Shown here: piece by piece, positions 1 to 5,306 of the stretch | Layout of the letters: the number at the start of each line of letters is the position of its first letter | How positions within the stretch are numbered: the first letter of the stretch is position 1 | NCBI GenBank assembly: GCA_030615035.1 | Contig: JAUXAC010000033.1 | Span: 1 to 8,617, forward strand | DNA from: Dehalococcoidia bacterium | GTDB lineage: Bacteria; Chloroflexota; Dehalococcoidia; Dehalococcoidales; RBG-16-60-22 | Direction: 5' to 3' | DNA length: 8,617 nucleotides | Translations under genes and position numbers: made by a program | The notes under the pieces: generated by a model | Databases searched by the model: none | What the model was told of the DNA's origin: nothing | The model's input: only the letters and a program-made list of their open reading frames with translations

Positions 1-1
1 G

Positions 2-718
2 AAATGGAAGGAGGCTGTCAAGAAGGGGGATGTGGAGGCCGTGAAGAGGTATTCCCAGCAGGCCTCCAGATTAACGGATGAGATGGTGGAAGAGGCCAAG
101 AAGCTGCTTGGGACCATGGGCATCCCGGTTGTCCAGGCGCCTTCAGAGGGGGAGGCCCAGTGCTCCTGGCTCTGCAGGAAGGGCCTGGTGTATGCCACTG
201 CATCCCAGGACTTTGACTCCCTGGCATTCGGCTCGCCAAGGCTTGTCAGGAACATCAATATAACAGGCAGGAGGAAGGTCCCAGGGAAGGAGAAGTATAT
301 AACCATAATGCCTGAGATTATAGAGCTTGGGGATGCCCTGAAGGCCCTGGGCATAAGCCAGGACCAGCTTATAATCCTGGGAATCCTGACAGGCACGGAC
401 TATAATCCCGGAGGGATAAAGGGTATCGGGCCCAAGACCGCCCTGAAGATGGTCAGGGAAAACAAGACACTGGATGGGGTTTTAAAGCAGGTGAAATGGG
501 AATTCAGGACCCCTGCCCGGGAAATCTTTGATTTCTTCAAGAAGCCCCCTGTAAAGGAACTGGAGATAGGAAAGGCCAGGTTTGACCCTGAAAAGCTGAG
601 GGAAATCCTGGTGGAGGAGCACGAGTTCTCTGAGGAGAGGTTTGATTCCGTGATGAAGAAGCTCCAGGAATCCGAGGAAGCGAAAAAGCAGACCGGGCTG
701 GAAAGGTTTATGAGATAG
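2..718 (+). CDS. fen: Flap endonuclease 1 (FEN-1), 5'-truncated by window edge
   Basis: Structure-specific 5' flap endonuclease that removes flaps in Okazaki-fragment maturation and base-excision repair, acting with PCNA. The frame is open from base 2 (KWKEAVKKGDVEAV...), upstream of the GTG at 32, so the true start lies outside the window. 238 residues are visible; archaeal FEN-1 is about 340 aa, so roughly 100 N-terminal residues are missing. Visible family marks are the XPG-I region with the acidic pair in APSEGEAQ and the two aspartates of SQDFDSL, then the catalytic Asp of GTDYNPGG and the helix-two-turn-helix GIKGIGPKTAL. The C-terminus QTGLERFMR is a PIP-box-like tail that would bind PCNA, with Met where the family usually has a second aromatic or bulky residue. 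A convergent gene begins its 3' end nine bases after this stop. Identification is by motif order and is very secure; the truncation is due only to the window edge. Confidence 0.97.
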   Translation, partial: KWKEAVKKGDVEAVKRYSQQASRLTDEMVEEAKKLLGTMGIPVVQAPSEGEAQCSWLCRKGLVYATASQDFDSLAFGSPRLVRNINITGRRKVPGKEKYITIMPEIIELGDALKALGISQDQLIILGILTGTDYNPGGIKGIGPKTALKMVRENKTLDGVLKQVKWEFRTPAREIFDFFKKPPVKELEIGKARFDPEKLREILVEEHEFSEERFDSVMKKLQESEEAKKQTGLERFMR

Positions 719-757
719 CTTTTGATGCTAGAATGGTGGTGGTTTTGGTTTTGGTCT
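719..757 (+). terminator. Possible U-rich termination region after FEN-1
   Basis: The plus strand just past the FEN-1 stop has several T runs (GGTTTTGGTTTTGGTCTTG around 741-759). Archaeal termination commonly uses U-rich tracts without a hairpin. The same bases encode the Pro/Lys tail of the convergent gene, so the T-richness may come only from Lys and Pro codons on the other strand. The call is weak. Confidence 0.25.
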
Positions 758-1378
758 TGTAAGAACAGGAGGTGCGGCTCCGTCACCACCATCTCCAACA
801 TCCGTGATATTGGTACCAAACAGCTTATCGAACGTGCATTCGCCACCGAACAGCACCTTCTGGGCAGCATCAATCACAAGGTAACTCGAACCGCCCATCA
901 AGAATAATGCACCATGGCCGCCAAGCTCACTGTCTTCTCCATCATAAATCCTTTTCATGGCCCCGCCTATATCCCCCCTGATAATCATATCAGACACATC
1001 GTTTGGTAGTCTCCCGCCAGGAAGCTTGTCAGCAAAGTATTGCCCTGCTTTAACTCCATCTTCGCCTCCCAAAAGCCCAAGAGTGGCTGAAAGAGGAAGT
1101 TCAATAAAGGTATCATTCAGTACAGCGAATCCCCACCTGATCCTTGTGGAAATGTCACCAAGAACATCTCCCTTTTCGCTGAGCTCTTGGCATTCACAGT
1201 CCAGCTCAGCCGGGTAATTGAAAAGGTTGTCCTGCACATACAGCTGTTTTACCCTTTCCTTATTTACAGGCCGGTAATTAGTACAGCAACTTGATGTTCC
1301 AAACGCTGTAGTAACAAGGGCTATGTATGTCCCTACCTTCTTTATAACAGGCTTGTACATCCAATTTAGTATTCCCAT
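728..1378 (-). CDS. Unrecognised 216-aa protein, possible N-terminal membrane segment
   Basis: I do not recognise this family. The frame is open from ATG at 1376-1378 to TAG at 728-730. Residues about 10-30 (VIKKVGTYIALVTTAFGTSS) follow a lysine pair and could be a signal or membrane segment. It is followed at once by Cys31-Cys32, which makes a lipoprotein or metal/disulfide role conceivable but unproven. A CEC pair sits at 61-63 and a further Cys at 181. The middle is Gly-rich (LGLLGGEDG, GDIGGAMK, GGHGALFLMGG), with moderately hydrophobic stretches near 90-103 and 155-178. The end is low-complexity: GDGGDG, then a Pro/Lys tail (RPKPKPPPF). A good TATA element precedes it, very similar to that of the neighbouring cohesin-dockerin gene, which supports expression and perhaps co-regulation with the surface cluster. 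It converges on FEN-1. It is a real gene by promoter and length; its function is unknown. Confidence 0.75.
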   Translation of the reverse strand: MGILNWMYKPVIKKVGTYIALVTTAFGTSSCCTNYRPVNKERVKQLYVQDNLFNYPAELDCECQELSEKGDVLGDISTRIRWGFAVLNDTFIELPLSATLGLLGGEDGVKAGQYFADKLPGGRLPNDVSDMIIRGDIGGAMKRIYDGEDSELGGHGALFLMGGSSYLVIDAAQKVLFGGECTFDKLFGTNITDVGDGGDGAAPPVLTRPKPKPPPF

Positions 1379-1400
1379 GTGTTATCACTTGACCATTAAT

Positions 1401-1425
1401 TCACAGTAAGGTTTTTAAACCTTTC
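1401..1425 (-). promoter_or_regulatory. Archaeal promoter for the 216-aa gene
   Basis: Read on the minus strand, this 25-base element has CGAAAG as a BRE-like stretch followed by a TATA-like GGTTTAAAAACC. The TATA centre lies about 37 bases before the ATG, predicting a short leader of roughly ten bases. On the plus strand, AAGGTTT (1408-1414) and AAACCTT (1417-1423) are perfect 7-base inverted arms two bases apart, centred on the TATA box. 21 of 25 bases match the element at 4166-4190 upstream of the 891-aa gene. The 91-base gap 1379-1469 otherwise holds a weak ribosome site and AT-rich sequence. No T-rich terminator for the upstream minus-strand gene is evident, so read-through is possible. 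Confidence 0.65.
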
Positions 1426-1469
1426 GGTAGTTACGAATTTATATTTTATCTTTTTTGCATCTTCTTTAT

Positions 1470-4145
1470 CTAAATGAAACTACACTCATTGAATGAATAT
1501 ATGTTATATCCGAAGCCAGGCCACAACTTGGAAACACTACAGTAGCAGTAGTTGTAAACCAAATCTCCCAAGTACTCCTCGCAGTAATCATCACCCGACT
1601 TACCATTGCCAATGCCTGCACATGTTGTTGCACCATACACAAACATAAGTGGGTCTGGGTCATATATCTTACAGCCATTCTTTATTGATGCAAAGCTCAC
1701 ATGACTAGTTGGTGCACCGATAAGGTTCTCTCCTTCCTTTATTACACCACTTCCCTTGTAGCCAATCTGACTGGACGGCAGGTCAGCCCCGATTATTTTG
1801 AAGGAGCACGCATTTGCCACCTTTATGAAGTAGCCATCACCTGGATAAAGCGGGTCATCAAGACCAAGGCATATATAATCTCCTGTATCAGGGTTCAGGT
1901 ATGCCAGGTTAGGACCAGTGCATGACGAATTGATACCATTAACAAGGACAGTGCAGTTTGAGCTTAGCTTATTGAATGCTACTGTGCCGTTCACAGGTAT
2001 CAAAGGCAGTGAGAACAGGTTTACCCCTTCGTGTAGATTGACTGTGGCGGTAAGCAGGCACTCTCCGTCTTGGCACCCGTATAGGCATTCCTCTACCAGT
2101 TGTACATCATCCCAAATAGTGCTGTAGCATTCTCCCTCTGCACACCCTTTGTCATAACAGTTTCTATTATGATATACATTACCATCCTTGCAGTAGTTGG
2201 AGCCAAAGGCATCACAGTAATCCTCGCCGCAGTCCTCTTTTAATGTTAACGTGTCTGTATAGGAGCAGTAAGAGTCTTTTGTTCCGGGATTGTTGCATGT
2301 GTATGTCCTGTAGTCCTGATATACATCATCATTAGAGCATGTTGTATCGCAAACCCAGCCGTCTGTACCGCAATCCGAGTCTTTGATACAAACCGGTATT
2401 ACACATGCATTGTCTTCACATCCATACGGGCATTCCTCGACCAGCTTCTCGTCCTCAAATGGATTATTGAAACAGGCCCCGCCTGAACATCCCAGGTCAT
2501 AGCAGGTTCTTTTGCGATAAAGATTCCCTTGCTTGCAGTAGTTGGCTCCGAAGGCATCGCAGTAATCCCCGCCGCAGTCCTCCTGCAGCTGGGGGGTGTC
2601 AGTGTGGCTGCAGTAAGAATATGCGGTTCCCGGGTTATTACAGGTATATGTCCTGTAATCCTGATAAACATCATTAGCAGAGCAGAACAACCCGCCTGTT
2701 AATCCATCTGTACCGCAATCCGAGTCTTGCGTGCATGATGGCACTATGCATTCGCTGTCTGAACACCCGTACTCGCATGTTTTAACCAGCTCTTCTTCTG
2801 TACTTGGGGTATCAAAACAGGAGCCTGTTGCACATCCCTGCTTATGGCAGGTTCTCTTGCGATACACATCATCGTTTTTGCAGTAGTTGCTTCCCCAGGC
2901 TTCGCAGTAGTCCTCCCCGCAGTCCTCCTTTAGTGTTAGTGTATCTGTATGGCTGCAGTAAGAGTCCTTGGTTCCGGGATTGTTGCAGGTGTAGGTTCGG
3001 TAATCCTGATACACATCATCAGCAGAGCATGTTGGGTCACCAACAAACCCATCTGTGCCGCAATCGGAGTTCTGCGTGCATTGTGTTATGCATGCACCGT
3101 TTTCACAACCATAGGGGCATTCCTCTACCATTTCCTCATCTTCAAATGGGTTGCTGAAGCAGGAGCCTTCCGAGCATCCCTTGTCGTAGCAGGTCCTCTG
3201 GTGATATACATCCCCTTCCTTGCAGTAATTGGCTCCAAAGGCATCGCAGGAGTTTTCCCCGCAGTCCTCTTTCTTCTCCTCCCGGTTGTCGCAGGAGTCG
3301 TACCAGTAGACATCGTCATCAAAGCAGGCAAAATATTGGTGAGAGTTGCATGCCACATTGGCACTCCCGTTGTTTGCTGTTATCTCTGTAACTGGCTCCA
3401 GATTGGGGTCAGAAACTAATATATCATCTATGTTCAGATAAGAGGAGCCCGCTGCCTTTCCACTGAATATGAGGGTTATAAGGGTTCCTGTTCCGGAAAT
3501 TCCTCCTATATCTGCTCCCATCCTTGTGTTCATAAATTCTATCTTCCCCAGGATATTGTCAATTTTAGGACAGACATCCGGCCATCCAGCTTCGCACATC
3601 TTCATGGAAGTGAATGCACCATCCTGCTTGAGGAAGTCACCCTCTGTTACGCTTTCCGCCCTGAGAACTGCCGGGTCAAAATAAATCTTAAGCTCTGCTG
3701 CATAAATCTCTGCATCTGCAGGAATGGTTTCTATTGTGATATCTATTGTTACATTCTCGCCAACCTTCAGGTCAGAAGAGGCAGGGGAAACAGAGAATAT
3801 GGGGTCTATAACCGGTTCCGGGAACTGCTTGTTGAAATTTAATCCAACGGTTGCGAGGTCAAATATGTCTATCTTGTCCACGGTGTTGGCAACATCCGCA
3901 TCGGGATTCCAGTTTGCATCCCCTGGCTGGCTTCCGTATGCCAGGCCCACAGTAGCGAGGTCGAATATATCAACCTTGCTGTCGGCATTTGTGTCGCCTG
4001 ATACAATTTTCGGGTTCTGGGAGAGAACAAGATCCAGGACATTTACTACATAGTCTCCGTTCATGTCCTCAAGGGCGAGGGCAGGAGAAACAAAAACTGC
4101 TATGGAAATCAGAAATGCCAGAATGCCCAAACCCGTTCTTTTCAT
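1470..4145 (-). CDS. Secreted dockerin-cohesin protein with Cys-rich tandem repeats (891 aa)
   Basis: Probable extracellular structural or adhesive protein; no catalytic domain is seen. A signal peptide covers residues 1-24 (basic MKRT, hydrophobic core, ALA end). Residues 27-105 are a dockerin region with calcium-loop repeats: DMNGDYVVNVLD, DTNADSKVDIFD, and a looser third loop ending KIDIFDLATVGLNF. Residues about 114-264 are a cohesin (AELKIYFDPAVL, then GTGTLITLIF), with Cys184 and Cys192 in a segment shared with the two neighbouring cohesins. Residues about 265-355 are a partial Cys-rich unit, then three full units of about 115 residues (356-470, 471-585, 586-699), each with SDCGTDG, YRTYTCNNPGT and a YGC near the end. 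Residues 700-891 form a two-fold domain: EGVNLFSLPL...PGDGYFIKV and EGENLIGAP...PGFGYNIYSF. There is no C-terminal membrane helix, so it probably stays on the surface by binding, either of its dockerin to the anchored cohesin next door or of its own cohesin to other dockerins. The start is supported by the signal peptide, the GGGGAT-like sequence before ATG and the TATA spacing. Confidence 0.93.
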   Translation of the reverse strand: MKRTGLGILAFLISIAVFVSPALALEDMNGDYVVNVLDLVLSQNPKIVSGDTNADSKVDIFDLATVGLAYGSQPGDANWNPDADVANTVDKIDIFDLATVGLNFNKQFPEPVIDPIFSVSPASSDLKVGENVTIDITIETIPADAEIYAAELKIYFDPAVLRAESVTEGDFLKQDGAFTSMKMCEAGWPDVCPKIDNILGKIEFMNTRMGADIGGISGTGTLITLIFSGKAAGSSYLNIDDILVSDPNLEPVTEITANNGSANVACNSHQYFACFDDDVYWYDSCDNREEKKEDCGENSCDAFGANYCKEGDVYHQRTCYDKGCSEGSCFSNPFEDEEMVEECPYGCENGACITQCTQNSDCGTDGFVGDPTCSADDVYQDYRTYTCNNPGTKDSYCSHTDTLTLKEDCGEDYCEAWGSNYCKNDDVYRKRTCHKQGCATGSCFDTPSTEEELVKTCEYGCSDSECIVPSCTQDSDCGTDGLTGGLFCSANDVYQDYRTYTCNNPGTAYSYCSHTDTPQLQEDCGGDYCDAFGANYCKQGNLYRKRTCYDLGCSGGACFNNPFEDEKLVEECPYGCEDNACVIPVCIKDSDCGTDGWVCDTTCSNDDVYQDYRTYTCNNPGTKDSYCSYTDTLTLKEDCGEDYCDAFGSNYCKDGNVYHNRNCYDKGCAEGECYSTIWDDVQLVEECLYGCQDGECLLTATVNLHEGVNLFSLPLIPVNGTVAFNKLSSNCTVLVNGINSSCTGPNLAYLNPDTGDYICLGLDDPLYPGDGYFIKVANACSFKIIGADLPSSQIGYKGSGVIKEGENLIGAPTSHVSFASIKNGCKIYDPDPLMFVYGATTCAGIGNGKSGDDYCEEYLGDLVYNYCYCSVSKLWPGFGYNIYSFNECSFI
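2049..3080 (-). repeat. Three tandem Cys-rich repeat units of about 345 bp inside the 891-aa gene
   Basis: The anchor sequence T(A/G)CCGCAATC (plus strand) occurs at 2366, 2711 and 3056, exactly 345 bases apart, so each unit is 115 codons. Units are 3080-2736, 2735-2391 and 2390-2049 on the minus strand. A diverged, shorter copy lacking the first part precedes them (about 3353-3081). Each unit carries about 14-16 cysteines and two sub-blocks: DCGTDG...YRTYTCNNPGT...YCS, then EDCG.DYC...NYCK...C...GC...C, ending in an acidic loop and YGC. High cysteine content suggests disulfide-stiffened rods outside the cell. Confidence 0.92.
3522..3610 (-). repeat. Cohesin DNA block, copy in the 891-aa gene
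   Basis: This 89-base block encodes the Cys-pair segment of the cohesin. By hand alignment it differs from the block at 5566-5654 (opposite strand) at about 7 of 89 positions without gaps. Flanking cohesin sequence is much less alike, so identity peaks here. Confidence 0.85.
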
Positions 4146-4165
4146 AACATCCCCTGAACTAAATA

Positions 4166-4190
4166 TGACAGTAAGCTTTTTAAGCGTTTC
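4166..4190 (-). promoter_or_regulatory. Proximal promoter of the 891-aa gene
   Basis: Minus-strand reading gives a GAAAC BRE-like part and the TATA-like CTTAAAAAGC, with its centre about 35 bases before ATG 4145. 21 of 25 bases match the promoter element at 1401-1425, including the downstream CTTACTGT part that is not needed for TATA function. This suggests a common regulator or common descent. Confidence 0.65.
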
Positions 4191-4197
4191 CTATCTA

Positions 4198-4222
4198 ATT
4201 GTGATAAGTTTTTAAGCGTTTC
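4198..4222 (-). promoter_or_regulatory. Distal duplicate of the 891-aa gene promoter
   Basis: TTTTTAAGCGTTTC (plus strand) occurs at 4177-4190 and again at 4209-4222, 32 bases apart, about three helical turns. The distal copy begins directly after the stop codon of the 325-aa gene. It could be a second start site or a second binding site for a regulator. No T-rich terminator separates it from the upstream gene, so co-transcription also remains possible. Confidence 0.5.
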
Positions 4223-4223
4223 G

Positions 4224-5201
4224 TCAGGCGGCGGATACCTCTATGGTTCCATTTGAAACCGAGACTTCCAGTAACTTCAGTTCCGGGTCTGCTATTTGGA
4301 CATCCTGCAGGTTCAGTCCACTCGTTCCTTCCCCTGTTGCATTGAAGGTTATGGTTGCCAGGGTCCCTTTGCCTGAAACACCTTCCTTGGGTTCAAGTCT
4401 CGTGTTCATAAACTCTATCTTCCCCAATGTGTTGTTTATTTTAGGACAGACATCCTCCCACCCAATTTCGCACATTGCCATTGACGTAGTCCCATTACCC
4501 TGCTTCAGGAATCCCCCTTCCATTATGTTCAGTAATTCCAGAATTGAAGAATTGTAATAAAGCTTGAATTCTGTTGCAAAAACCTCCTCTGTTGTATTTA
4601 TTTTCACATCAACTGTTATGTTATCAGTTAATATATTGGCCTTCTGGGTTTTGGGATTTACCCATACTATTGTGCAGTCCCTGGTTTCTGTCCTGGTGTT
4701 GCCGCAGTTGCTAATTAGTGTCCTGCTCTGAGTTCCGTCTATACATTCTGACCAGTCGCCCTGGGGTGTCCAGGATGTGTCAGTGCATCCTCCTTCCGAG
4801 GGTGAGCTTCCCCCGCCAGGGCCGCCGCCACCGCCTCCGGTATCCTGGTGGTCGGAACAGTCAGGAGAACAGGTTAAGCACTGGCCTGTCAGGGGGTCGC
4901 ATTCAGACTGGCAGGAAACCACTTCCATGTCAGGGCAGGTCGTATTGGTGGGAGGGCATGCCATGCCTTGGCACAAGTCTGTTGGTTTCTCTGGCTTTGC
5001 AGGCTCTTCTCCCGGACCTGCTTCTGGCTCCTCAGGTGTGGTCTCGTTACCTTCAGAAACATCTTCTGTTATAGTTTCGGTTTGGGCAGTGGTATCAGGG
5101 GCACCTGCAAAAAAACCTGTTATTCCTCCTGCAATTATATAGCCTGCAAATACCACAACTATCAGGATTGCAACCAAAGCGCCAATACTTTTTGCCTCCA
5201 T
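4224..5201 (-). CDS. Membrane-anchored cohesin protein (325 aa)
   Basis: Probable cell-surface receptor for dockerin-bearing proteins. Residues 6-32 form one hydrophobic segment after MEAKS, best read as an uncleaved N-terminal anchor, though a pilin-type class III signal is possible. Residues 36-75 are a Thr/Glu/Pro-rich stalk. Residues 77-115 hold eight cysteines (C77, C82, C89, C97, C101, C108, C111, C115). Residues 122-132 are a Gly linker. Residues 139-176 resemble a thrombospondin type-1 module (SWTPQGDWSEC, GTQSRTL, C166, C176). Residues about 178-323 are a cohesin (ATEFKLYYNSSILELL; GTLATITFNATGEGTSGL) with the Cys pair C244/C252 found in both neighbours. Nine N-x-S/T sequons suggest heavy glycosylation of the outer part. 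It lacks a dockerin, unlike its neighbours, which fits a role as the fixed end of an assembly. A strong GGAGG ribosome site (5207-5211) five bases before ATG fixes the start. The 891-aa gene follows after 78 bases on the same strand. Confidence 0.92.
   Translation of the reverse strand: MEAKSIGALVAILIVVVFAGYIIAGGITGFFAGAPDTTAQTETITEDVSEGNETTPEEPEAGPGEEPAKPEKPTDLCQGMACPPTNTTCPDMEVVSCQSECDPLTGQCLTCSPDCSDHQDTGGGGGGPGGGSSPSEGGCTDTSWTPQGDWSECIDGTQSRTLISNCGNTRTETRDCTIVWVNPKTQKANILTDNITVDVKINTTEEVFATEFKLYYNSSILELLNIMEGGFLKQGNGTTSMAMCEIGWEDVCPKINNTLGKIEFMNTRLEPKEGVSGKGTLATITFNATGEGTSGLNLQDVQIADPELKLLEVSVSNGTIEVSAA
4398..4486 (-). repeat. Cohesin DNA block, copy in the 325-aa gene
   Basis: Third, more diverged copy of the Cys-pair block: about 73 of 89 positions match the 5566-5654 copy by hand alignment, again without gaps. 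It keeps the invariant run GATGTCTGTCCTAAAAT. Confidence 0.8.
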
Positions 5202-5246
5202 AGCTTCCTCCAGTTATAATTTAGTTAGGTGGGAAAGATTTAAATA
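5202..5246 (-). promoter_or_regulatory. Promoter and ribosome site of the anchored-cohesin gene
   Basis: Minus-strand TATTTAAAT (5238-5246) is a good archaeal TATA box about 41 bases before the ATG. GGAGG lies at 5207-5211, an anti-16S match stronger than those of the neighbouring genes. This promoter does not share the AAAAAGCTTA element of the 891-aa and 1003-aa genes, so the anchor may be regulated differently. Confidence 0.6.
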
Positions 5247-5262
5247 CACTTCATGACACGGC

Positions 5263-5287
5263 GATAAGAATAAAAAGCTTATCCTCA
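5263..5287 (+). promoter_or_regulatory. Promoter of the 1003-aa gene with inverted repeat around TATA
   Basis: AATAAAAAG serves as the TATA box, with its centre about 34 bases before ATG 5307. It is flanked by GATAAG (5263-5268) and CTTATC (5278-5283), perfect 6-base inverted arms nine bases apart, a layout expected of a dimeric repressor site. TAAAAAGCTTA (5271-5281) is identical to the core of the promoter at 4166-4190; over the 25-base window about 18 positions match. The 105-base divergent region 5202-5306 holds only the two promoters and ribosome sites. Confidence 0.6.
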
Positions 5288-5306
5288 TATCCTTAACAGG
5301 TTGGGT

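Noticed and set aside
400..873. 157-aa minus-strand frame across the FEN-1 end
   Set aside because: It overlaps the well-supported FEN-1 gene and the unknown gene's 3' end and has no family resemblance.
1379..1469. tRNA or small RNA in the AT-rich gap
   Set aside because: There is no cloverleaf or stable stem beyond the TATA-centred inverted repeat. The gap is explained by a promoter.
2049..3080. CRISPR array
   Set aside because: The repeats are 345 bases long, coding, and without unique spacers.
2399..3419. Long open frames in other frames across the Cys-rich repeats (for example 2949-3419 on the plus strand)
   Set aside because: They arise from the repeated Cys-rich coding DNA, have no promoter or ribosome site, and give compositionally odd proteins. 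The 891-aa frame explains the region.
4777..5142. 121-aa plus-strand Pro/Gly-rich frame opposite the anchored cohesin linker
   Set aside because: It is a mirror of the Gly and Pro/Glu linker codons of the minus-strand gene and has no start signals.
5301..5306. TTG at 5301 as start of the 1003-aa protein
   Set aside because: ATG at 5307 is in frame and gives a normal signal peptide with better spacing to the TATA box.
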